A DNA stretch of 64,000 nt from Oxalobacteraceae sp. CFBP 8761 (GTDB taxonomy: Bacteria; Pseudomonadota; Gammaproteobacteria; Burkholderiales; Burkholderiaceae_D), in contig JACYUE010000003.1 in the NCBI GenBank assembly GCA_014841595.1, positions 62,001 to 126,000 of the forward strand, written 5' to 3'. Shown one piece after another: positions 29,768 to 37,723 of the stretch; position 1 is the stretch's first letter; each line of letters begins with the position of its first letter. The notes under the pieces were generated by a model. The model saw nothing but the letters and a program-made list of their open reading frames with translations, was not told the origin of the DNA and did no database searches. The position numbers were made by a program, and so were the translations under genes.

Positions 29768-29983
29768 GTGACCACAGAAGAAATTTTGCTCAACCAGTAC
29801 CGCTCACCGTTGCTCACGCTGACGCAACTCGCTCAAATCCTCAACCGTAGCCCAGATGGGCTACGAATTTCTCTCAGCAACAAGTCACCCGGGTCCTTAG
29901 AGTTGAATGCCGCTCGCGTGAAGATCGGCCGACGTGTGTTCTTCAAAACCGTCCAGATCGCCAGGATCATTGATCAAGCATGA
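29768..29983 (+). CDS. small HTH (excisionase-like) protein
   Basis: 71 aa from a GTG at 29768 with a GAAAGGAT ribosome site. The segment LLTLTQLAQILNRSPDGLRISL resembles a MerR/AlpA-type helix-turn-helix and is followed by KIGRRVFFKTVQIARII, a wing-like end common in excisionase-type proteins. It overlaps the next gene by 4 bases (ATGA). A role in excision or control of the island is inferred from size and place. Confidence 0.65.
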   Translation: MTTEEILLNQYRSPLLTLTQLAQILNRSPDGLRISLSNKSPGSLELNAARVKIGRRVFFKTVQIARIIDQA

Positions 29984-30918
29984 GCAACGCCGCAGCGCCG
30001 AAGAGCGACAACAAATTCAAGCACCATAGCGGCGGAGTTGTACAGATCCATCACACATATCGTTTCGGCATAGTACCTGAAGCGCTACTTGAAGATCCGC
30101 GCCTCGACCTCGATACCCGAGCTGTGGCTGCCTGGCTTGCCATCAAGCAAGATGGCTGGCAGATCAGCATAAGTGTGCTTCGCAATCGACTCGCCCAACA
30201 GGGCAAGATCCTTAGTAAGGAACGCTGGAAACGCATTGCCGAACAGCTGGAAGCAGCTGAGTATTTATCACGCAGAAAGATAAACGGCGCAGGAGGTCTG
30301 TGGACTTGGGAGATCATTTTTACGCCAGTTTCACGGTCACTCACCATGGACGGGTTTTCCACCCACGGTTCAGCCACCCCCGGTCGCGCCGCAGACGGTT
30401 CTGCCGTGTCTGGTGGACACGTACATAACGTAGTACCAAGGAGAAAACAATCAACAAAAAATATAACCACAACCAAAGACACCATCCAGCGACCAGACGA
30501 AGCCGGACGCCGCCAGAACGTCGAGCTTAATGATCGATGCGAACTGCTCACATACCCAGATGTGACTGCGGCTGAAATGGTCGAGCTACAGCGATTAATT
30601 CTTGATTGCAACGCTCACGCACGGCAGGACGTCCTGGATGAGCTGGAGGGCTACAGGCGATCCGGAAAGCTGAGAAGTGGAATTGTAGGTTTAGCACGGA
30701 CACTTGTCGCAAAGGCCAACGAAGGAGGCTTTTCGCTTGTAAAAGGACATGCTGTTCAGGCTGAGCGTGCAAGGCGACAGCAGAACGAAGCGGCCGTGGC
30801 ACGGTCAAAGGTCACTTTGGTGACATCAGAACCCTCTGCAGAGCTTATAGAAAAGCTCTTTCCCAAACGGGCGCAGCAGATGCGCGATGGACTGAAGGAA
30901 AGTCCTGGTATGAGCTAG
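29980..30918 (+). CDS. HTH-domain protein, possible replication initiator of the island
   Basis: 312 aa. The first ~110 residues carry a winged-helix-like region (FGIVPEALLEDPRLDLDTRAVAAWLAIKQDGWQISISVLRNRL ... RWKRIAEQLEAAEYLSRRKING). This is the kind seen at the start of replication or mobile-element helix-turn-helix proteins. The rest has a Ser/Thr/Lys-rich linker and a helical C-terminus (LQRLILDCNAHARQDVLDELEGYRR). No Rep catalytic motif is visible, so the replication role is only a suggestion. Translationally coupled to the 71-aa gene. Confidence 0.7.
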   Translation: MSNAAAPKSDNKFKHHSGGVVQIHHTYRFGIVPEALLEDPRLDLDTRAVAAWLAIKQDGWQISISVLRNRLAQQGKILSKERWKRIAEQLEAAEYLSRRKINGAGGLWTWEIIFTPVSRSLTMDGFSTHGSATPGRAADGSAVSGGHVHNVVPRRKQSTKNITTTKDTIQRPDEAGRRQNVELNDRCELLTYPDVTAAEMVELQRLILDCNAHARQDVLDELEGYRRSGKLRSGIVGLARTLVAKANEGGFSLVKGHAVQAERARRQQNEAAVARSKVTLVTSEPSAELIEKLFPKRAQQMRDGLKESPGMS

Positions 30919-31122
30919 TTTGGGGGCCACGTGGCCCCCATTTCCTTTCATACGAGACGTCGCTCACTCGTCCGTATAACGGAATGACAGTCCCCTCAGC
31001 GCCCAACAAGCGCGCACCCACCAACTCAAGAACGACGATATACTGAGCACACAAAGGTCTGCTATAAGGCGCTCGTGCATCTGGTACTTAGCCGCTTTCC
31101 ACACTGGTAATCAGGGAGAATC

Positions 31123-31350
31123 ATGTCTGTGTCCTCTCGACTCAAGCGCGTTGGGCGCTTAGCCACTGCCCCGTTCAGGGGCTTCTTTGTCACTTCGTGG
31201 CAGGTTCTCCGGAGTCGCGAGCCTCAGCCTCTGGCGCCGAGCTTCTGGGCTCATACTCGACAATTGCTTCGCCAAGACTTCATCGACTCCTTGGTGCCCT
31301 TTAGCTGTGCAGTTCAGGAATTTCGTACTGAACTTCATAGGAAGAATTGA
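31123..31350 (+). CDS. small basic protein of the island (75 aa)
   Basis: Unrecognised. The ATG at 31123 has a good GGGAGA ribosome site at 31114-31119. The product is basic at the N-terminus (SSRLKRVGRLATAPFRGFF) with no clear membrane segment. Its other frames overlap poorly coding sequence, so the gene is plausible but unproven. Confidence 0.45.
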   Translation: MSVSSRLKRVGRLATAPFRGFFVTSWQVLRSREPQPLAPSFWAHTRQLLRQDFIDSLVPFSCAVQEFRTELHRKN

Positions 31351-31567
31351 CAGAACCGGCGCCGGAACGCAAACACGAAAGGTGTACGTTTTTGATAGGC
31401 TTCTTAGTGGCTTTTCAAGAAGTGGGATTTTCCCTGCCTTTTCGGTGCTTAACTGTTCTTCAAATTCGATTTTCTTAGCAATGTGCGGGAATTTACAGTC
31501 ACCTACTAGTACGAACGAGCATCTTTCTGTCGTTTTCGACGTTTTGCCTATCAAAAAAGGACACCTT

Positions 31568-31795
31568 TCAACTAGGTGACGCTGCGAGAATGATTCGCTC
31601 GAGCGTCTGGCGTACTGTCTCTCCTCTCTTCCGCTTGGTCTTCAACACCTCGAAGACCGAGTGCGCAAACCTGACCTTGGCCAGATCCTCATTCGGCGGC
31701 TCGAGCTGCTGCAGCATCGTTCCACCGCAAGTCTCTTCCGCTGCCTTCCAGAAGGTGCCAACTGGCATCTTGTGCGTGGTGTAGACCTCGTTCAC
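31568..31795 (-). CDS. small protein coupled to the second recombinase (75 aa)
   Basis: Unrecognised. The GTG at 31795 overlaps the stop of the upstream recombinase gene as GTGA, a classic coupling signal, so this start is preferred to an ATG at 31828 inside that gene. The product (VNEVYTTHKMPVGTFWKAAEE ... FAHSVFEVLKTKRKRGETVRQTLERIILA) is helical and charged. It may be an accessory or control factor for the recombinase. Confidence 0.6.
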   Translation of the reverse strand: MNEVYTTHKMPVGTFWKAAEETCGGTMLQQLEPPNEDLAKVRFAHSVFEVLKTKRKRGETVRQTLERIILAASPS

Positions 31796-32682
31796 AGCGA
31801 ATTCCTGATGTAGTTGTTGAAGACCCACCGCCCGCGGCCGTCGCCATGACCCAGGTCATTCGACGTCCTGGACAAAGCGACCTTCTGACTACTGCCAGCA
31901 GCCAGATAGTGCTTGTACTGGTCCATGGCGAAGGCGCGCCGCAGAGCGTGGCATGAGTTCTCGCCTTTCAGGCCGAGCTTGGCCAGTCGATCAGAATGCT
32001 GCTCTATGGCCGCTTTTAGGCTCCTGCTGATCACCAATTGCTTTTGCTGCCCCAACACGGTCTGCGCCGCTTTAACGGCTTCTACGGCCCTTTCTAGCCC
32101 TCCTGGGGCCACTACGACGGATCTCGCTCGTCCACCCTTCGTCCCATCCCTAACAATGATGGGCTGTCCTTGAGATAGAGCCCGCCCCCACTCCCGTAAG
32201 GAGTTGGCTGACTGGATTGCTTCGCGCTCTCGCAGGCCTAGACTACGGCTCAGCTCGATGAGCGCTTTAGTATCCGCCGGCGCTCGCTCTAACGCGTGCT
32301 GCAGCAGTTCAGGCTCAACCACTTTGCCGGATCCGATCCGGCTCCCAGACGGTACCCCGAGCTCCTTGTTCGAGCAAACGTCTTGGGCGAACTCAGCGCG
32401 CCCAACTCCCTCCAGGGCGCGCCGCACATGGCTCATCTCGTTTTGGATCGATCGGGCGCTGATACCTTTTTCGATGCGAGCCGCCACAAAACCCTTGAGC
32501 TGCTTAGCCGTAAGCGAAGCCGGATCGACCGATCCCCACCGCTGCTGCTTTCCAAAGACCTCAATCGCCTTAAACGTGGTCTGCATCCTGGTCTTCGTTA
32601 GCGTCGCTGCGCCTTTGTCGACCAAGGCCGCCTTCATGAACTTCGCAGTTGTGGAATCGCCTTGCTTGTACGTCTTAGCCAT
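31792..32682 (-). CDS. tyrosine recombinase, Integrase_1-like
   Basis: Second tyrosine recombinase of the island, 296 aa. It has an N-terminal core-binding region (about 10-95), then catalytic residues Arg151 (GLREREAI), His245/Arg248 (HALRRAF), His279 (LGHGDGRGRW) and Tyr291 (FNNYIRN). The LGHGDGRGRWVFNNY ending resembles the integrase-domain proteins of integrative elements and plasmids rather than tRNA-targeting phage integrases. Its substrate here is unknown; it could be a resolvase-like or accessory recombinase. Confidence 0.85.
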   Translation of the reverse strand: MAKTYKQGDSTTAKFMKAALVDKGAATLTKTRMQTTFKAIEVFGKQQRWGSVDPASLTAKQLKGFVAARIEKGISARSIQNEMSHVRRALEGVGRAEFAQDVCSNKELGVPSGSRIGSGKVVEPELLQHALERAPADTKALIELSRSLGLREREAIQSANSLREWGRALSQGQPIIVRDGTKGGRARSVVVAPGGLERAVEAVKAAQTVLGQQKQLVISRSLKAAIEQHSDRLAKLGLKGENSCHALRRAFAMDQYKHYLAAGSSQKVALSRTSNDLGHGDGRGRWVFNNYIRNSL

Positions 32683-32956
32683 AAAAAAGTCTCACGAGTT
32701 CGTGACAAAAAATCCTAGTACTACAACACCGCACTGCATGCAAGGTGGTCCTACGTCGTTTAGATGGGAGCGGCTGCCGTCATGCAGACGGGGGTACTTC
32801 GGCCTGGTAAAACATGCTGAACAGGTGCGCTATGCGCCGCGCGGGGCTCTTGCGAAGACTCCTTTCTGGATTGCTTTTTTGGATTTTCTGACGTGTAAAA
32901 AAGTTCAGAATCTGAATTTTTCAGCCGTTTTGGGTTTCATAAAATGACATTTTTAG
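32683..32956. other. AT-rich intergenic stretch upstream of the second recombinase
   Basis: No convincing gene. It includes a run of A/T-rich sequence (about 32870-32955) that may hold promoters for the recombinase, but no clear paired hexamers were found. Confidence 0.4.
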
Positions 32957-33193
32957 GTTGTCACTTCGGGTTCGCCTGTTGGAACCCGCATAGACACTAG
33001 GTTTGCGGAGGTATCGGGACGCGCGTCACTACCAGGTAGTGACGCGTTAAGAAGGAAGACGTGGAAGATCGCAAGCGAGCTTGTCAGCACAAGATCGGGC
33101 GATGGAGACTACGTCGGGATTACATTTGGCGGCCGAGCGCCGGAGATTGCGAAAGCCATGAGGCTATTCAGATTTGTGCCGCAAAAGCGTTAA
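32957..33193 (+). pseudogene. gene remnant without start codon
   Basis: A frame open from just after TAG 32954-32956 to TAA 33191-33193 encodes a protein-like end (KTWKIASELVSTRSGDGDY, VGITFGGRAPEIAKAMRLFR). There is no usable ATG or GTG, so it appears to be the 3' part of a truncated gene. It spans the palindrome at 33022-33046. A competing frame from GTG 33061 to 33483 is less protein-like and runs into the IS5 fragment. Confidence 0.3.
33022..33046. repeat. 25-bp perfect palindrome
   Basis: Twelve-base arms (33022-33033 and 33035-33046) around a central A, with no T-run. Candidate operator or recombinase/relaxase site. Confidence 0.6.
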
Positions 33194-33448
33194 GAAATCT
33201 TAGCGGTGATGCTCTTTCAACGGAAACATCCGATGGAAGAGTTTGTGAGGAGAAGTTGCCGGATACCGACAAGGAATTGTATAGAAAATATTCCTTGATG
33301 GAAACCCCTACTGAGAAAACAGGCGTAAGAACGTTTCTGAATGTCTGCACGCCGCTTACTATGGATGTGCGGTCTTCGGGCAACAGGGTATCGCTTTTGC
33401 CAGCGAAACAGGCAACCGCGCATCGTGCAGCCGTGCTACTAAGAACGC

Positions 33449-33660
33449 CTAACAAAACCGTTCGACATACCGCCAACAGATGAGCGAACAGGCAAGCGAA
33501 AGGAACGCCTGGTGGATGTCTGCTCGCTGCTCATGTCGAATACGCAATCTGCGGAAGCGGAGTAGCCAATCCAAGGTACGCTCGACGACCCAACGCCATC
33601 GGCCAAGCCTTTCGCGCGACTCCACGCCGTAGCGCGCTTGTTTGGGCGGTGCGCGTCTAC
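33449..33660 (-). pseudogene. IS5-family transposase fragment (C-terminus)
   Basis: The minus-strand frame ending at TAG 33449-33451 gives the typical C-terminal end of IS5-family (IS427/IS1031-like) DDE transposases. Key parts are GRWRWVVERTLDWLLRFRRL, then RADIHQAFLSLACSLICWRYVERFC. Only about 70 residues remain; the N-terminal catalytic part is gone, so it is inactive. Confidence 0.75.
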
Positions 33661-33819
33661 CGCTGTAAAGTCTCTGTGAGCGTCGGCTCCTGGCCGGAAG
33701 CCGAAGTTTACTTGAGCGGTCTACTTCAGCAGAATTGCAGAACTATACCTGCGGCTAGTCGGGTTTATCGTTGTATAGTTAATTTAATAAACCGAATCGA
33801 CACGAAGTGCCAGCGGACG

Positions 33820-34308
33820 TTAGGCCTCGCCGTCTACATTGGCCAGCGTAAACGCCAGTAGAGCCGCGTTCAACGGCTTGCAGTTGAACCAATATTCGTT
33901 CTTAGATACCCGGTCTAGGCTGCAATGGTCATAGATCACGATGCCGTCGTATGGACTCAATCCTTCGGTGATGTCAAACGATGTGGGATTGACGTCATGG
34001 AGAACCAGATAAGGCTTGACCTGCAAGTCGAGGGTAAAGGCGTAGATGATCTCATTGGCTTGTTTGCCTCTGGGATCGTCATCATGATCATGGTCAAATC
34101 CCGGCTCGTTCCAAAAAGGGCTGTCCGGGCTGCGGTCAGTTCCTGTATTGATGACCATAGCGAGCCTGTCGATTTCGGTGTGATCTGCGTCGAATGTAGT
34201 CAAAGAAAAGTTTCGCGCCACCACCTTTCCCGTGTATCCGAGAGCAGTCAGTTCAGCGCGCAGCGAATCCTCAAAATCAGCCCAATCGGGCAAAGAAACT
34301 TGCTTCAT
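33820..34308 (-). CDS. unassigned protein of the island (162 aa)
   Basis: Not recognised. An acidic protein with a Lys/Trp-containing start (MKQVSLPDWADFEDSLRAELTALGY), a His/Asp-rich middle (FDHDHDDDPRGKQ) and a beta-rich C-terminus. No signal peptide. The start is uncertain: a GTG at 34347 in frame adds 13 codons and neither start has a clear ribosome site. Neighbours are the IS5 fragment and the gene at 34443-35282, which suggests accessory or defence cargo but proves nothing. Confidence 0.55.
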   Translation of the reverse strand: MKQVSLPDWADFEDSLRAELTALGYTGKVVARNFSLTTFDADHTEIDRLAMVINTGTDRSPDSPFWNEPGFDHDHDDDPRGKQANEIIYAFTLDLQVKPYLVLHDVNPTSFDITEGLSPYDGIVIYDHCSLDRVSKNEYWFNCKPLNAALLAFTLANVDGEA

Positions 34309-34442
34309 AAAAGTGTCGGCAGCCTGCGGCTTAAAAGAGGTTGTCACAGTTGCTTGTTATAGTACAAGCGCAGACGCACTTGCAACCATCAGCCGAAAGA
34401 TGCCAACCGTGCGGGACTCATCCATCCCGTAAAAAATCTAAT

Positions 34443-35282
34443 TTAAGGTTGCATGAAATCATCAACCCAAAGATTTGCATTCTCTTCTTTGTTAGCGATA
34501 TCATCCACCCAATTATCGATCACCAGTTCGCCTGACAAATCGATGTCAATAACTTTGTTGCAGAAGGTTAACTCTACAGCATAGGGGTCTCCTGCCAAAT
34601 AATGGGGAAAGGCGATGCCCATCAAGTTATCTTCGGGATGTTGGTTACGAAGATACTTATATTGATCTACGCTGTAGGTATCATATGACTGCTTATTGCT
34701 AGAAAAGCCAGTAGATAAGGAACTCTTAGCATATTCTGCTAAGCTCATATTTGTACGACGAACATTGTCATCCAATTCAACCACCGATTTACATCCTGAG
34801 CATACATTCATAACATACCCATTATCCGATTGACCTCCTAGGTCGAAAACCGTAACGAACGGGAGAAGATATCCGCCACATTTACACCGGTTAAATGCCA
34901 GGTCGATTATGTCGATGATTTCGAAATTAGTACTATCTAACAATGCGATCTGATAGCGCATGCCTTCGCCAATAAAAGGTTCATACGTGCTGAACCGCTT
35001 GAATTCTAAATTTGTTGTCACGTCGAAGCGAGTAGCGCCTTTGTCGTAGACGCCAGCAAAATCAGCGTGCTCGCCCATATCGCCTGCAACCGTAAGACCG
35101 AATTCTTTTCTGTGTCGTTCGTAGAACTTGAGTTCTGCCAACAGGCCAACATAACTTCGTTGACCCAACTTCGCGCGGTACGTTTTTTCTAAATATTGCC
35201 GAGCTAAACCAAACCCCTTCTTCGGGTTGTTAGCAGTCGAAAAAATTATGCGCCTGATGTTATTGTACGTTTTCGCATCCAT
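34443..35282 (-). CDS. unassigned protein with zinc-ribbon cysteines and possible nuclease-like core
   Basis: 279 aa from ATG 35282; a TTG at 35306 would add eight codons. The N-terminal half contains GLLAELKFYERHRKEFG (Glu50), EHADFAGVYDKGATRFDVTTN (Asp74, Asp87) and a following EFKRF. This acidic/Lys spacing is reminiscent of PD-(D/E)xK nucleases but not a proven match. Two Cys pairs (CKC at 133-135, CSGC at 161-164) look like a zinc ribbon. Codon use is AT-rich. It lies directly downstream of the retron on the same strand, 305 bases away. Confidence 0.65.
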   Translation of the reverse strand: MDAKTYNNIRRIIFSTANNPKKGFGLARQYLEKTYRAKLGQRSYVGLLAELKFYERHRKEFGLTVAGDMGEHADFAGVYDKGATRFDVTTNLEFKRFSTYEPFIGEGMRYQIALLDSTNFEIIDIIDLAFNRCKCGGYLLPFVTVFDLGGQSDNGYVMNVCSGCKSVVELDDNVRRTNMSLAEYAKSSLSTGFSSNKQSYDTYSVDQYKYLRNQHPEDNLMGIAFPHYLAGDPYAVELTFCNKVIDIDLSGELVIDNWVDDIANKEENANLWVDDFMQP

Positions 35283-35587
35283 AAAAACATCGCCTTCGGT
35301 AATCAATTTTTTATCCTTAGATCACAGGATCAGCCGCTTCAAAACTAGCTCGACCTCGAAATTTAAGATAATCATAGGTTAGATGCATAGGGTTCGTCTG
35401 CCAATATTTATCTCGGAACGTTAAGCCATGTTTCTGCTTTGGCCAACCGCGGACCTATTGTAGCGTCCACCTACGACCTGAAGCAGACGGTCACGCAGGC
35501 CGATTTGAGTCTTGTGCCATCTCATCATTAAAGCAAGTCCGCCGCCAGTCCGGATCCAAGATAATGCTCATTCTCAAGAATGGAAGG
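35283..35587. other. spacer between the retron RT and the preceding gene
   Basis: 305 bases with no credible gene on either strand and no obvious hairpin terminator. It separates the retron RT stop from the start of the gene at 34443-35282, so the two may have separate promoters. Confidence 0.4.
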
Positions 35588-36541
35588 CTATTGCTCTAAC
35601 GTTTGTATAGCTAATGGATATCGTAGAATTGCATTCACTACTTCATATGAATACTTCAGCTTCATTCTTGCGATAAAATCTGGTTCAATGTGATATGCGT
35701 GAGCCATCAAACCCTTTAGCTTCAATGTAGCATCCTCAGAAAGGGCTCCATATCTGAACGAATTTATGAGTGATGCGATCTCACGTTTGCGTGCTCGCCC
35801 AATCGAAAGCTCATTATTGTTGGTTAGAACAATACCGGTCACATGGCGATTGAATCGTTTCGACGAAAAAACCGTTTTGCTACTGTTTATCCTTATCTTT
35901 TTAAAGCAATATTCAGCAAGAAGAGTCGCGACCATTTTGGGGAGATCGAAAAGTATGTTTTTCTCATTAGTCGTAAACGTCAGATCATCGGCATATCGTG
36001 TATAAGAAATATTCCTTTCAACACAAAATTTCATCATCGCATGATCAAAGGTGTTCATTACGAAATTTGAAATGAATGGCGAACTTGGTGCGCCAATACT
36101 CATTCGCAACCGTGATCGCCGTGTTGCTCGAAAAAACAGGGCATGCTCTAAGAACACTTTGTCAGCTTGTTCGAAATCAACGCCCGAGGACTCTGCAACA
36201 GCGAAAAAAAGTTCTGGGGTAATGCTAGGAAAAAAATTCTTAAAATCCATCTTTAGCAGATAACGACTATTCAAATGCCGGAGTGCATTTAAGCGTATGC
36301 CCGTTTCCTTTTCATAGGCGGTTGCTGCTTTATGTACTCGCAGAACACCTCTAAGTTCATCAATTATCATTCGTTGAATGAATTTTGATTCTCTGGATGG
36401 CTGGGCAATCTGCCGCGTGTCAATGCCGTTCCGCTTAAGAATTTCGTATTTTTTATACCGGCGTGGCATCGTTAAGGCGAATCGAAGCAATTCTTCCTCA
36501 GACATCAGAAGTTTGTCAGCCAATGTGGAAAATATGCTCAT
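35588..36541 (-). CDS. retron-type reverse transcriptase
   Basis: Makes the branched RNA-DNA hybrid (msDNA) from the upstream ncRNA. The 317 residues match the usual size of small retron RTs. Visible motifs are NAxxH (NALRH, 85-89), the Asp of motif 1 (KMDFKNFFPSI, 98-107), IGAPSSPFISN (149-159), catalytic YADD (183-186) and the retron-specific VTG (234-236). No fused domain is present. The ATG overlaps the effector stop by 4 bases, so the two are coupled. AT-rich relative to core genes. Confidence 0.93.
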   Translation of the reverse strand: MSIFSTLADKLLMSEEELLRFALTMPRRYKKYEILKRNGIDTRQIAQPSRESKFIQRMIIDELRGVLRVHKAATAYEKETGIRLNALRHLNSRYLLKMDFKNFFPSITPELFFAVAESSGVDFEQADKVFLEHALFFRATRRSRLRMSIGAPSSPFISNFVMNTFDHAMMKFCVERNISYTRYADDLTFTTNEKNILFDLPKMVATLLAEYCFKKIRINSSKTVFSSKRFNRHVTGIVLTNNNELSIGRARKREIASLINSFRYGALSEDATLKLKGLMAHAYHIEPDFIARMKLKYSYEVVNAILRYPLAIQTLEQ

Positions 36542-37494
36542 TTCATCTCCGCCTTCAGCTTGTTAATCTGCTTTAATGCCAATGTACGTTTCTTCGACAG
36601 CTCGTCATCACCCAAGATATAGACAGATCTAAATGCCATTGAAATCGCTTGGGTATCGCGAGTTTTCCCTTTAATATCCGTGCCAAATTTGATTCTACGC
36701 ACACTTCCAGGCCTATCAAAATAATAGGTAACGCCGCTGTACACAACGTGCCCCACCAAGCCTAGTTTTTCAAGCAGATATAGCAAACGTGTAACAGTTT
36801 TTAGCTCTTGATCGACCTTAAATGCCAACAAGGCGTATTCAATTTCTGTCACCGTAATGGGATGCGCCAGCATCACAATATCATGAATGAGCAATGCAAT
36901 ATGCGCCCGGTTGGAAGCCGAAAATTTTTGAGTTTTTTGCGTTTTTTCAAGTTTTTGCTTGATGTCCCCGACCATTAACTTCAGGTGCTCATACTCGCTT
37001 TCGCTATCGTTTGGCCAAGGGTAAATAAAAACTGAGTCAGCATCTTGGCGTTTGATATATGCCAGCGGCCCTAGATAGATAAACGAATCCTCCGCGGCTA
37101 CTTTTTCATGCGGAGCGAAAACAAGTAGTTTACCTGTAGCTTTGGGGTCCATACAGAACAGGCCGAGCTCAACCATCGAACCTGGGCTCTCAAGGCATAC
37201 AACGATTAAAGTCGCGACACTGGCAATGTCGGACTCAAACTCAAGCAGGTCGGAATAGGCCCCTTCCTTGAAGTAATCCTTGAAGTCCTCGGCCTGGATG
37301 CATGCATTGTGAAGATCAGGTTCGCTGGCCGCAAAGTATTCGATTAAACGCTGACGAGCACTGCGCGGAAAAGTTGCCTTTATATCAACTTCTCCGCCAC
37401 ACAGAAACACACGGGGCGGCAAAAATGAGACATTGAACTTGGCGTGTTCGAAGCCTTGGAACTCGACAATTAGCTGGTCTTCAAACTTCTTCAT
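36538..37494 (-). CDS. retron effector: nucleoside-deoxyribosyltransferase-like plus winged-helix domain
   Basis: 318 aa. The N-terminal ~180 residues show a Rossmann-like NDT fold: RVFLCGG (28-34) and ESPGSMVELG (102-111) with the likely catalytic Glu109, then LGPLAYIKR. The C-terminal ~130 residues look like a winged helix (IALLIHDIVMLAHPITVTEIEYALL ... LLYLLEKLGLVGHVV). This layout, the FLCGG and ESPGS..ELG motifs, and the order ncRNA-effector-RT match what I recall of the retron Eco1 (Ec86) effector, type II-A. In that family msDNA-RT neutralises the effector until phage infection. Confidence 0.85.
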   Translation of the reverse strand: MKKFEDQLIVEFQGFEHAKFNVSFLPPRVFLCGGEVDIKATFPRSARQRLIEYFAASEPDLHNACIQAEDFKDYFKEGAYSDLLEFESDIASVATLIVVCLESPGSMVELGLFCMDPKATGKLLVFAPHEKVAAEDSFIYLGPLAYIKRQDADSVFIYPWPNDSESEYEHLKLMVGDIKQKLEKTQKTQKFSASNRAHIALLIHDIVMLAHPITVTEIEYALLAFKVDQELKTVTRLLYLLEKLGLVGHVVYSGVTYYFDRPGSVRRIKFGTDIKGKTRDTQAISMAFRSVYILGDDELSKKRTLALKQINKLKAEMK

Positions 37495-37507
37495 CGAGCG
37501 AAGTAGT

Positions 37508-37538
37508 AAAAAAGACGGCCTCGCGAGGAGGCCGTCTT
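37508..37538 (-). terminator. intrinsic terminator between retron ncRNA and effector gene
   Basis: Ten-bp stem (37529-37538 with 37512-37521) and 7-nt loop, followed on the minus strand by a run of six T (37513 to 37508). It follows the a2 repeat directly, so it would define the ncRNA 3' end and limit readthrough into the effector. Confidence 0.85.
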
Positions 37539-37542
37539 AGTG

Positions 37543-37723
37543 TTTCCTTACCTAAAGGATGCGTTAAGAGATTGACTAACGCTCCTGAGGTGGGGTTTCG
37601 AAGGATCGTTAGGCGAGCTCTTGACGCAACCTAAATATCCTCAATAAATTTGTGTCTGGCTAATCGCCCGACAAGGACAAATGCAACCAACTACGAATCT
37701 GCCCTACGCGTAAGGTAAGGAAA
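37543..37723 (-). ncRNA. predicted retron msr-msd RNA
   Basis: Read on the minus strand. The a1 repeat (37723 to 37713) and a2 repeat (37553 to 37543) are perfect 11-nt inverted complements, the pairing that primes retron reverse transcription. The msr part (about 37712-37628) holds a hairpin of tgtc-ggc/gcc-gaca type near 37675-37650. The msd part is a 67-nt imperfect hairpin (37627 to 37561). It has a 10-bp outer stem with one C-A mismatch, an internal loop, an 11-bp inner stem with one A-G mismatch, and a 15-nt loop. The priming G was not assigned. Prediction from sequence only. Confidence 0.75.

Noticed and set aside
31187..31579. 130-aa plus-strand frame and the 131-aa frame opposite it
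   Set aside because: Neither has a ribosome site or domain-like sequence; they overlap the better-supported 75-aa gene at 31123.
33061..33483. 140-aa gene from GTG 33061
   Set aside because: Its end runs antisense through the IS5 fragment and another frame in the first part (ending 33193) looks more protein-like.
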